This document shows, one piece after another, positions 33,290-43,733 of a stretch of 64,000 bases of DNA. The position numbers and the translations under genes were made by a program. Origin of the DNA: Druceiella hillmani. Taxonomy: Eukaryota; Arthropoda; Insecta; Lepidoptera; Hepialidae. The stretch lies in contig JAYKKI010000077.1 of assembly GCA_039881145.1 (NCBI GenBank), forward strand, positions 2,110,501-2,174,500, in the 5' to 3' direction. Within the stretch, counting starts at the first letter, position 1, and each line of letters starts with the position of its first letter. Below the pieces are notes generated by a model. The model had not been told where the DNA came from. It did not search any database and was given only the letters and a program-made list of their open reading frames with translations.

Positions 33290-34520
33290 TTATTACTGTT
33301 CGAAATGTTTTGTATATTAATAATCTCACTATAAACTTTTTGTCTGTTAGTAAGCTAATGCAAACTAGTAATAAAGTGAGTTTCCAGAAAGGAATTTGTT
33401 ACATTAGAAACAAGCAAAATAAGCTGATTGGGTAGTCAAGTTGATTAACAAGGTGTACAGATTAAACATAAAATCGGCATGTTTGTTAGCAGCTTCAGCA
33501 ATGACTTCCGCTATGGTATGGCATAGACGGCTAGGCCATATAAACAGTGGAGATCTAAATATAATGAAAAATGGTGCAGTAGAAGGGACTTCGTGCAAAT
33601 ATAAAGCTGGTATCAGTAAACTTAACTGCACAGTGTGCTGCGAAAATAAACAAACAAGATTACCCTTTCCACATAGCAGAAATAGAAGTGAAAGAGTATT
33701 GGAAGTGGTGCATTCAGATGTATGCGGTCCAATGGAAGTCAAGTCTATCGGACTATCCAGGTACTTCTTGCTTTTTGTGGATGATTACAGTAAGATGTCA
33801 ATTGTATATTTCTTGAAAAATAAAATTGAAATATATACACGTTTTAAAGAGTTTAAGTTGATGGTTGAAACAAAAATGAATGCCAGTATCAAAGAAAAAA
33901 AAATTCGATAATGGAAGAAATTGTTCAAGTGAAATGACTAATTTTTTGGAACTTTACATCAGCGTATAAATCTATACACATTGCAACTAAATGGTTTATG
34001 TAAACGGCTAAATCGAACAGTTGTTGAAAAATCTGGGTGTTTACTTTTTGATTTTAATTTAGACAAAAAGTTTTGGGATCCAGCAGTACATACGGCTGTA
34101 TACCTAAGAAATAGATCGTTAGCTTCAGGGTTAAACCATGAAACGCCTTTTGAGCTCTGGATACGCAGAAAGCCAGATGTCAGTCACATACGTATATTTG
34201 GCAGCCCATTTATGACTGAAATGGGATGGAAAGGCAGTGAAACATTACTTAGTTGGATGTACTGAAAACGTAAAGGCTTACAGATTATATAATCCTGTTT
34301 CAAACAAAGTCATTACCAGCAGAGTTGTTGCTATCATAGAGCCAAATAATGACTCTGATATGTTTCAGGCCAGTGTAGAAGATGTACCAAAGTCAACATC
34401 AGATGCTACAGTGGATGACAGTTATAACAGTGAAACTATAGATTCTGATCAATCACAATCAACAACAAGACCTTATGACAGTACCTATATAGAAGATAAA
34501 ATAAGATAATCATATGAATT
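33290..34520 (+). pseudogene. Copia integrase region relic
   Basis: 'VLYINNLTINFLSVSKLM' is the segment that normally follows the protease; the protease active-site motif itself is not found. Next comes the GAG-pre-integrase zinc-binding part, 'WHRRLGHINSGDL' and later 'CTVCCENKQTRLPF', then the integrase core with 'HSDVCGPMEV' and 'FVDDYSKMSIVYF' carrying the catalytic D positions. After a frame change follow 'NGLCKRLNRTVVEKSGCLLF' (the usual 'NG..ER.NRT' box, with K for the catalytic E) and 'TPFELWIRRKPDVSHIRIFG'. Stops and shifts throughout. Confidence 0.88.
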
Positions 34521-34599
34521 TTTCGAGTCTGTTTCCAAGAGTGAGTTGAAAAATCTAAGACACATTGTTAAACCCATACATTAACATCGATAAAACGGA

Positions 34600-36110
34600 A
34601 GCCTGACAAGTATGGTTTTGGCAACCTGTATACAGAAAGTGAGCTGGGTGTACCAGAAGACCAGATAATTCTCGAGGAAGCCCTAAATGACCCAGAATCC
34701 AAGAAATGGTGCTCAGATATAGAAGAAGACCTGAAGTAATTTGAAGAAAATAAAACATGGGAAGTAGTGCAAAATGGGTGTGTCGTAAAAAAAGTAGAAA
34801 GTGATGATATAGTCCGATTTCGGGCAAAATTGGTGGCAAAAGGTTTTACGCAGCAAGCAGGAATAGACTATAAAGATATATTTTCACCAGTGCTTCGTTA
34901 TTCAATACTGACACTGTTATTCGCTTTAAGCGTTAAATATGCATTAGAGATAACCCAGTTAATGCTAATACAGCATTCCTAAATGGTTACTTAGCTGAAA
35001 CTGTCTATATGAATTTACCTATAAACTATGTATATCCTGATAAGAAAAATAACGTTTTAAAATTATATAAAGCCATTATGACTTAAAACGTCTGAAAGAG
35101 TTGATAGTTGTTTACAAAAATTAGGTTATTTAAATTCTATGTGTGAAACTTGTTTATATATTTAGCATAATGGAAATGTTAAGATATTTGTTGCCTTATT
35201 TATCGATGATTTTTTTGTGTTTTCAAATTGTATTAAAGAAACAGAATGTCTTAAAAATGAGTTGCAGTCTAGATTCAAATTAAAAGATATAGGAAATGTA
35301 AAGCAATGCTTAGGTATGCGAGTCAGAAAAGAAATAAATGTACTCATTTTTGATCAGCCACAATTTATAGAATATTTATTATAGAAATTTAGTATGGAAA
35401 ATTGTAAAGAAATGAGCACACCAATGGAAGTTAACTTAAGTTTAGAAAAAGATAGTGATATTTGTACTCAATATCCTTATCAACGGTTAATTGATCGTTT
35501 GCTATATTTGTCAATTTTAACAAGACCAGATATATCCTATGCAGTTTGTTACTTGAGTCAGTTTAATAATAATAATACTGAAAGTCACTGGATGCATGCA
35601 AAAGGTATTTTGAAATATTTGCTAGAAGGTATTTATAATTCGGGTTTAACTAGTTGTGTAGATGCTGACTGGGCATCAGATTTCATTGATAGGAAATTCT
35701 ACTGGATATATTTTTAAAATGTCAGGCTGTGTAATATCACATGAGTGTAAAAAGCAGCAAATTAGTGCTCTATCAAGTACTGAAGCTGAGTACATAGCTA
35801 TATGTGAGGCTAGTAAAGAAGATATGTTTAAGAAATATTTTATGTGAATTAAAATATAGAAACAATTCGCCTGTAATAGGTTAATGATAACCAAAGTGCT
35901 AAGAAACTAAGTGAAAATTTGTTTATTTCATAGAAGGAGTAAGTTGATATTAAATATCATTTTGCCAGGTCAGCTCTAAATAGAGGTTTGATACAAATTA
36001 AATATTTAAAAACAGCAGATATGCTTGCAGATATGTTGACTAAAAGTTTGAGTCCATGTAAACATTTGAAATTTGTAAATGAGTTAGGGGTGATAAAGGT
36101 TGTTAATGTT
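34600..36110 (+). pseudogene. Copia reverse transcriptase and RNase H relic
   Basis: 'FRAKLVAKGFTQQAGIDYKD' followed by 'IFSPVLR' is the diagnostic RVT_2 motif of copia RT. A frame change leads to 'VALFIDDFFVFSN', the catalytic box (usually YVDD, here FIDD), then 'GNVKQCLGMRV' and 'RPDISYAVCYLSQF'. RNase H remains as 'LSSTEAEYIAICEASKE' and 'DNQSAKKLSE', the conserved STEAEY and DNQ.A motifs. At least three frames are needed to follow the domain. Confidence 0.9.
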
Positions 36111-36174
36111 TTATTTTAGTTTGTTTATTTATTATATGTAAGCCTGTGTTATAGCATTATTTTATTAAGAGGTA

Positions 36175-36334
36175 TGTTAAAGTATTAAAATAAAGATAAC
36201 ACATAACGTCATCTGCTGACGACTATGTATATCCAGATAACAAGTAGCGCCACCTATTTACAACTATATATTAACTTATGGAGGTAATAAAGGATAAAAT
36301 GTCAGTCGATTCTAAAACCGCATAACGCGTTTCA
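36175..36334 (+). repeat. Copia 3' LTR
   Basis: Starts TGTTAAAGTATTAAAATAAA and ends TTTCA, keeping the canonical TG...CA ends. A short purine-rich AAGAGG run precedes it. It is followed at once by the TTATT target duplication. Confidence 0.9.
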
Positions 36335-36720
36335 TTATTATTAAGAAAATTACATTCGTGCAAATAAATTAATTCCGACTACATCTTGGACGAGAGTACA
36401 GATCCTATGAAATCCAACTACAGTGATTTAATTTGTCATTATTAGCTGCACGGAGAAAAAGCGCTGATCTATTATATTTATATAAAATCATACATCCGCA
36501 TGTCGATTTTCTCCATCTCTTCTCCACTCAATTTCAACACTCAATTCAGACCCCATATATAGAGATTATTCGTACTACAAGTTTATAAAAATAATACCTC
36601 TTTTTATAATCCCATAATTCCAGTGTGTGCATAACAATATTTTTTCCTCAACATCCCTTCTTGAACATTTTTAAACTGAAATTATTGACATTTAGAAAAG
36701 AAAAATAAAACATTTTTTCA

Positions 36721-36802
36721 ACGCTCTGAACATCTAATTTTACTATTCATAAAATTTCATACCGGGCGCTATATATGAAAATCGATTCTTAAGGAGTAAA
36801 CT
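36721..36802. repeat. Dispersed repeat, copy A
   Basis: About 82 bases beginning ACGCTCTGAA and containing ACCGGGCGCTAT and TTCTTAAGGAGTAAACT. The same string with few changes recurs 600 bases on. It probably marks the end of an unrecognised repeat family. Confidence 0.85.
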
Positions 36803-37320
36803 CCAGAAAATAAATACAAAATATATTATTTATAAATTAAAACCACCTACGATAGAATCTATGTTTTTTCGGTATATAAAAAACCATGTACACTCACTAA
36901 CGAATACTCATCTACTAAACGAATAACTACTAAACGAATACTGACTTTAATATTTTCTCAATAGATTTTGTAATATATTAAATAATACAAGTAACCCTTA
37001 AAAATGTATAAGTACATCAATACTCTAACCATTTTGTGCAGACCTAATTAGAGTTATAGTCTAGTTTTATACGCTGTTCTTTTTATTATAAATCTATCTG
37101 ACAGTAATTTGTTTTGTGAGCCTTTCAATTAATAAATAAATTATATTTACATTATAAAAGAGAATATATAACTATACTTACCCTTTTATTAATAATGCTT
37201 TTGTTAAACGCAATGCGTCTAGCCAAGCAAACGACGCTTACAACTGGCAGTAAATAAATCGAAATGTCAACTAAAGATGTGCCTGAAATTAGCTGATTAC
37301 ACTCTTCTGTTAAACTTTGT

Positions 37321-37401
37321 ACGCTCTGAACTTCTGATTGTACTATTCATAAAATTTTATACCGGGCGCTATGTACAAAATCGATTCTTAAGGAGTAAAC
37401 T
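37321..37401. repeat. Dispersed repeat, copy B
   Basis: Second copy of the repeat at 36721, same orientation. The identity drops sharply after GGAGTAAACT, so the homology has a defined edge. Confidence 0.85.
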
Positions 37402-38315
37402 TTAATAAATAAGAAATGCATGAATATAAAATTTGAGCTAATTTATTTAATTAAAGTTTATTAATAATGGCAGAGATTGCTCTAGTAACATTAAATTCAA
37501 CCTATATATGTTAGAGATAACCACGCAGTGTGGTAGTTACATAAAAATACAAAATTTAAAAAAATAAATCTCTCGTTTGCATTGAAGAAGGCAATTTTTG
37601 AAACATCACACTTCAACAACATCAACTTGGCGGCAATTATACACCATTTCATTTAACAATATGTTTACCAATCGCCAACAAAATAATAAAACAATAAAAG
37701 AATAAAAGGGACAATGTATAATCAATTAGCCATAAAAAGTTGTTCATTAAAAAACCGTAAATAGTAATATAATACGTCAAAATATAATAATGGTTTGTTC
37801 CTTGAACAAATTAATAGCTCAGGACTGAAACTTTTTATTGAACTAAGTCCCAGCTTCTTATTGAATCCACATTAATATTTCCAATAGAAAAAAATTATTG
37901 TCTTACATGCAAAAAATATATTTAGGATGTTCTAAATTCTAAAATAAAGTAAATTATCAGATACTAAATAACGGTGCAAGTTTTAATATTATCGGCGAAG
38001 AGAGTGACCAATACTGCAAAGACCGTGACTTGCACAAAATAAGGAAAGTATTGATAAAAAAGACAAGGACGATTATATACAATAGAAATGGAAATCGCGA
38101 ATTACCCTGCATACAAACATGTTAATTCTCTCCAAATTTAAGAGAAGATGCCGACAAAAGACGGGTCTTACTGATTAAACGGTACAATGCGTAATCTTCA
38201 CTGTAATCATGGTATATTAGGGCACTATCAAACATGATCCAATTATTGTTTAACTACCTTTACGAGTATTTTCAAGTAAAATAACTTATAAAATTTTTGT
38301 CATGTCAATTTATAA

Positions 38316-38442
<127 letters not shown>

Positions 38443-38557
38443 GTTTATGAATTTATTACCGCCCGAAAGATATTAATATTTTTAATTAATTATAACATTT
38501 TAAGTCAAATTTAAAGTCTAAATTTTATTTAAACAAGAATAAAATAACAATATATAT

Positions 38558-38902
38558 TTAAGAAATAATGTATCTTATGTTATGGTGTCCTAATTTTGTA
38601 GCAATGCTATACAAATTATATCGTAGGTATGTATCTGTTAAAGTAAATAAAATTGTGATATTTATAAAAGAAAACAAGAAGGAAAATTGTTGTATTTCAT
38701 TTCTGCTCATTGACTCACAAAATACGCAACATAATGCGAAAAGATAAATAACAATTATGAATATCCTAATGTAAAATATTTTAACAGCAATTCTAATAAT
38801 TTCGCTATAAAAATATACGAAGGCCATGTTAAAAATATTGAAACGGTTTCTAAAAAAAAATCCGGAATAATGTTTTCCTAATTGGCTTGTAGCTAGAATC
38901 AC
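38558..38902 (-). CDS. Hypothetical hydrophobic open frame
   Basis: A 114-codon minus-strand frame, not microsatellite-derived. Its central part has two likely membrane segments ('VKIFYIRIFIIVIYLFALCC' and 'FSFLFSFINITILFTLTDTY'). A polypyrimidine-AG acceptor near 38853 sits just before an internal ATG (38827 region), and a TATAAATA lies about 320 bases upstream on the same strand at about 39224-39231. I do not recognise the family; AT-rich DNA often yields hydrophobic chance frames, so this may be nothing. Confidence 0.2.
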   Translation of the reverse strand: MILATSQLGKHYSGFFFRNRFNIFNMAFVYFYSEIIRIAVKIFYIRIFIIVIYLFALCCVFCESMSRNEIQQFSFLFSFINITILFTLTDTYLRYNLYSIATKLGHHNIRYIIS

Positions 38903-40279
38903 TTTCCCAGAATTTATTTAAAATTTGTCTAGATGATTTCGAGTAATAAATTAACATGCAGGTAGAAAAATATTAGACTGTAAAAATGTGACTTAATAAA
39001 TGTCAATATTTTGTTTAAAGGATTTTTATGTTCCCAAAATATCGACAAGTTAACACATATAATAACTTTATCCGTTAAGAGACCGTTAAAAATATTACTT
39101 ATTTAACACAGTAAATAGTCACATTTTTCTGTCCCACAAATCAAAGTACGTAATATTTGAAGAAGAAATATGTAGAGAAATTTAAATAATCCTGCAGGAA
39201 TGAAAATAAAAACGATCGTAAACCATATTTATACTGGTTACGAAGTTGTCTAACAACCGATATTCGAAACGGACCAGAATATCGTGAAAGCGGCTCAGTG
39301 CAGTAAATAGAGATACAGTGAGCCGCCTCATCTTGCAAAAGGTTGAAAAAAGTTCATACTTTACATCATTTTGAAGTTTGGGAAGCTAATCAATAAATAT
39401 TCTGAATTGTTTAAGAATTTTCACTTCAACCAAAGAAACATCGCGCTAAAAATAAATTTTTCTACATATGCTTAAAAAGCAATTATTTTGCAAAATATAA
39501 ACCATGAAATTTCCTTTGTTTTTTTGATTCAAACTATTTATTCTCATATGAACATTTTCTGAGATTCAAACGATTAGTGTATCATTTGCATTAAAGTGTA
39601 TTTAACAATAATATAAGTATACATTCTTTCTATTTTGCGAAGTTATGCTTCTTTTGGGCACGTTAGGAAAAATGATGAGAGTGAAGTTTTAAGAATACAG
39701 CACGAAGTTAGCATAATACAACAAATAATCGAAACCTTGAAGTTGCCCACTAAATATATATCTACATAGTATACTTGACATATAAGTATCCACCATTTTA
39801 CTTTTCTACTGGTTTACTATTTTAAGCTGGCAGATGATTGGCTTACAATGGAAAGACAACAGAAAAATTAAATGGTGGATAATTATCAAACAAAGTTGAA
39901 ATTTTAATTTAGAAAATTTAATTGATTGAAAATTGAATATAAATTTTACCAACCGTATTTATAATCGCGACCCAGTCCTTTTATTATTTTATATTCATTA
40001 ATTATTTGCGTGATAAATAAAATTGTTCTTGTTTTACACTATAGAAGCATAACTTATAACGTGCATACTTAAGTACACACATTAATTTTTCATAAAAAAA
40101 CTATTACTTCATCTTCCACTATTTCTTGAAGAGTATTTAGTGAACAGTTAATAGAAAAACATTCATAAATGGATAACGTGGTCCCGCAGAAGTTCTTTCA
40201 TAAAAAAAGCATTTGTGATACATATTATTTCCTAGAGTTTTGATTTGAAACAAAAATAGAAAAAATACCTCTTTATGGA
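38903..40279. other. AT-rich stretch, no recognised gene
   Basis: Apart from the hairpin and TATA-like motif near 39.2-39.3 kb, nothing recognised. Confidence 0.45.
39290..39326. repeat. Hairpin with GCGGCTCA/TGAGCCGC arms
   Basis: Perfect 8-bp GC-rich arms, extendable to 11 with one mismatch, around a 21-base loop. Unusual in this AT-rich setting. It lies about 60 bases upstream of the TATAAATA on the minus strand. Confidence 0.6.
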
Positions 40280-40450
<171 letters not shown>

Positions 40451-41073
40451 TCTTTTTTTTTTATGTACCAGCTGTTTACGAGCCGAAAAATTTAACGTTG
40501 TTTGCTAGTTTAAGGGGTTAGATAGTTTTTTTCACCGTTACATCTCGGTTTTTACTGCGTATATCGGTACATTGACATGAAAGTGCGTGGTTTTCAAACA
40601 GGGACTCGAATAGTTGTTTTTTTAGAATATATATTAAGTGACCCAGCCCTTGTAATTTATGATACTTCCTTGCTCTTCGAAATCCATACCAATGTTAACT
40701 CCATCTGTTATGGCTGTCTATATGCAAAAACATGAGGGTATTTATGTACTAGTGGTCGCTTATTACAGCAAACTAACACAACTTGCTTGTGTTAACCTCT
40801 CCTTTCTATTAAAAATAATTCATCAGTCTTATAGCAGAAGGAAAGCATAGTCTACGAGGAAACGTGATTCCAGCATGCGGGGTCCATATCTTTTTAAGGC
40901 ACTATATCACTTATGCTATAAGCTGTAACTTCTAGCCGGACAACGTTTTAAATGGCAGCAGAATTCATAATTCCCTAGCGTGGCGAAAGGATTCTTGAGG
41001 CGTACGTTAGCTACTTTGATTGCGGGTGGTTTGGTCTCCTGGAAACTTGCTTAGATTATTTTTCTGGAAATAG
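40451..41073. other. Higher-complexity spacer
   Basis: Less AT-biased than its surroundings and leads into the minisatellite at 41074. A 63-codon plus-strand frame (40659-40850) has no recognisable family. Possibly part of an unknown repeat. Confidence 0.4.
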
Positions 41074-41370
41074 CTAACATCTTGCTTCCTTTCGGGTCAT
41101 ACGATTGGTCGAATAAACTAACGTCTTGTTTATGTCACCTCAAATAAAGGCGGGCATGTTAACGCTGTGCTTCTATCGCGTTGTGAATAATATACGCCAA
41201 CGTCAAGCTTATGTCTAATGTTGGTCAAAATACGCTAACAGCGTGCCTAAGTTTTAAACTGGATATACTAATGCTGTGCGTATATCACGCTGTGATTTAC
41301 ATATGCTAACGTCGTGCCTATGTTTTACTTTGGCTAAAATACGCTAATGTCCTGTCTATGTTTTCTTCTA
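41074..41370. repeat. Diverged minisatellite with higher-order pattern
   Basis: Eight units of about 34-43 bases, each beginning like CTAACGTCGTGCCTATG. Unit starts by eye are 41074, 41116, 41159, 41195, 41233, 41277, 41305 and 41342. Units 3 and 6 share a different tail (TATCRCGYTGTGA followed by an AT-rich end), so units 3-5 and 6-8 form two trimers of about 110 bases. Confidence 0.8.
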
Positions 41371-41622
41371 AAACTGTGCCTAGGAAAATATTTCGAGGAG
41401 AAATAAAATAATTTCATCTTTAGAACAAAAAACTACTGCAAACTCTTCATCACAGAAGCAAATTTTGAAAGTTAACAAATATTTAAAATTATCAAATTCT
41501 AACCATGACAACAAATAGTATTTTAAACACAAATGCAATTTTTCCTCTAAATGAAGTAAGAAACAGCTCCTTTAAAATATCACTTGTTTTAATAATTAAG
41601 ACAAAAATAAAATGCTAATAAA

Positions 41623-41691
<69 letters not shown>

Positions 41692-42064
41692 AATATGTAT
41701 TGTTGACGACACGAGTTGGTGTTGCAGCACGCTTGTGGCGAACTCCATGTATAATTTATAGGGAGGGATTAATGAAGCAGCGATAATATTTCTTGTGCAG
41801 GTATCTGATATTTTTAGAGTTCGCCCTCGTTATTAAACGTGTGTTATGTATAACCACATACGAGTAACGCCTCATTCGAATTATGTTTTAATTATTAAAA
41901 TAAGTGATATTTTAAACAATTATGGAAACATTGTAACATATCTGCGAGAAACTCGCCACAAATATTGTTGTTCGCATTTAATATTTTTTTCAATTCAGCT
42001 TATTCCCATAAAAATATATTCTATTATTGAATATATCTGGCATTAATTTTGTAGAAATTCATTA
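41371..42064. other. AT-rich spacer, no recognised gene
   Basis: Contains a TA microsatellite at 41628-41695 and nothing else recognised. Confidence 0.5.
41628..41695. repeat. (TA)n microsatellite
   Basis: TA repeats with a single GTATATATATAAATA interruption near the end. Confidence 0.94.
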
Positions 42065-42295
42065 TTCACAATTAAATGAAACTACGTGATGTAGTATTAT
42101 TTCTACTTTCTTTAATTTCTTTACCACGACCTAGGTTTCGTTGTATTACAACATCTTCAGCTGGAATATTAGCAAAGATTATCTTTGCTAATATCCCACC
42201 TGAAGATGTTGTAATACAACGAAATCTAGATCGTGGTAAAGAAATTAAAGAAAGTAGAAGTAATACTACATCACGTATTTTCATTTAATTGTGAA
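42065..42295. mobile_element. 231-bp palindromic foldback element (MITE-like)
   Basis: Arms of 115 bases around a single central base at 42180 match with about six mismatches. The ends read TTCACAATTAAATGAAA and TTTCATTTAATTGTGAA. Both strands therefore show nearly the same 70-codon open frame, which is a symmetry artefact and not evidence of a protein. The first 34 bases after TTCA recur at 58385, so it is a repeat family. No target duplication is obvious. A transcript would fold into a long, almost perfect hairpin. Confidence 0.88.
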
Positions 42296-43091
42296 AATAT
42301 ATTCTAATTAATCGTAGTAGAAGGAATTAATTTTCTTTTGTGGTTTATAAAAAGGAGTTTCCATCGAACTGTTTTCATTAATAGTTATTCATAATCATTA
42401 TTCTCTTAGACAAATCAGGATGGACGGAGCACCGACAGGTTTATTAATTACTAATAAGGCCCTCCGCAATACGATACATATTACGATATAATTTTCCGGT
42501 GGGGGTAATTAAGCAATGAAAGTTTGATTTGACTCTTCTATTATTTCCAATTAGAAAAATTCAACATCGTTTGATTTAACACTACAGTCAAACGTACAAA
42601 ATTTATATACTCATAAGTGATTTTCTAAAAATCATTTGGTATTTTAAAAAATGCGTTGTAGTACGAGAAATTGTCGAAGAAATATAACATAATAAATTAA
42701 CACAAAAATGTACGTATAAATATTTATATTCATTTTGGTATTTGTGAAAGATTAAAAGAAAAACAAGGGTGAATAAATTGTAACAATATTTAAACTTAAG
42801 ATAAATAAACAATGAATCGCATATATTATAAATGAATTATATGGTTTTGCACTAAATTTAAGCACTACTTAACATTAATTTAAAACATAAATATGTGTAA
42901 TAATAAAAAGAAAATTAAGAAATTTTATTGGAAACTAAAATTGTATTGATCTAAGTATCAGTACAGTAATTGTCATTATCAATTGCTTCTATACATTAAA
43001 TCTAAACACAAGTAAAAATCAAGCAATCAGCAAAATTAGCAAGTGTATATTGAGCAAGGTTCTTTTAAATGTATCTATTCTTTTATAACAG
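42296..43091. other. AT-rich spacer upstream of Gr pseudogene
   Basis: No Gr first exon was found here or back to about 37 kb on the plus strand. Confidence 0.5.
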
Positions 43092-43733
43092 TTTGTATCA
43101 ATACTGTACAAACTCAGCACTCTTCATTCGAACTAGGCATTTAAAAAAGTTGGACATAACATAGAAATGGAAACTAAACGAAATAAATAATTTCAGGTTG
43201 AATATTAAACGTGGTTACGTGGTTGGAATATTAAACTGGCGCTTTGTGCGATTTGTGAAAAAATGAACATGGAAGCACAAAATTCTAAGCTGACGCTGAA
43301 TAAAATCATTATCGTCGCATGCGAAGTTAATTTAGCTGACAAATAAACTTTGCAATGCTTCGTCAACAGGTCAGTTTACTAAATTATTTGCCGATTGTTT
43401 TATAGTATTAAGTTGCATTTCTCAATTATAGCAATTATTGTTTACATATTTGGCAAAACAATAAGAAAAAATATGGGATTCAAAATAACTGTTTTATGTT
43501 TATTTAATAGACTCGTAATAGCTATACATAAAATGAACGTCAATAGTTTCCTCTTTACAGATCAACATCAAGAAATTAATGACACCTTTGAACTTCTTAA
43601 AATAAGTGGAATAGAAGAACTCATGGTTTGCAACTTTATAAAGCTGAGGGCTTCTATGATACTTAGTTTTATGGGTTGAATCATAACGTACTTCATCGTT
43701 TATATGCAGTTTCTTAGTTTAATGGTAATATAA
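43092..43733 (+). pseudogene. Gustatory receptor pseudogene, exons 2-4
   Basis: Three plus-strand segments align with exons 2-4 of the intact Gr genes. Exon 2 (43092-43148, after TTTATAACAG) reads 'FVSILYKLSTLHSN' then a TAG, and is the least certain. Exon 3 (43197 to about 43326, after TAATTTCAG) has a TAA at codon 4, then 'TWLRGWNIKLALCAICEKMN' and 'MEAQNSKLTLNKIII', matching 'SLSCEKIREEIADSKFLLSK' of the minus-strand gene. Exon 4 (43561-43733, after CTCTTTACAG) reads 'EINDTFELLKISGIEELM' and 'FIKLRASMILSFMG', then a TGA, then 'IITYFIVYMQF' and a final TAA. That ending is an exact TYhhhhhQF Gr signature. One stop in each exon and no exon 1 make this a pseudogene. Its introns are much shorter than those of the intact copies. 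Confidence 0.82.

Larger units (their letters stand above)
32318..36339 (+). mobile_element. Copia-type LTR retrotransposon, full span but decayed
   Basis: A Ty1/copia element flanked by TTATT target duplications (32318-32322 and 36335-36339). Order: 5' LTR, primer-binding site, gag with zinc knuckle, integrase, reverse transcriptase, RNase H, 3' LTR. This integrase-before-RT order defines copia. At about 4.0 kb it is shorter than typical copia (about 5 kb), partly because the protease active site is missing. Several stops and frameshifts interrupt gag and pol. The two LTRs differ at about 17 of 160 positions by hand count, so the insertion is old. It is a relic and unlikely to be mobile. Confidence 0.93.
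36340..38315. other. Spacer with a repeat pair
   Basis: No coding region recognised. It contains the two copies of an 82-bp repeat listed separately. Confidence 0.5.

Noticed and set aside
33404..33742. 112-codon minus-strand frame
   Set aside because: Antisense shadow of the copia integrase region.
42072..42288. Two overlapping 70-codon frames with almost the same protein on both strands
   Set aside because: They arise from the palindrome; symmetry forces both strands to read alike. No reason to call a protein.
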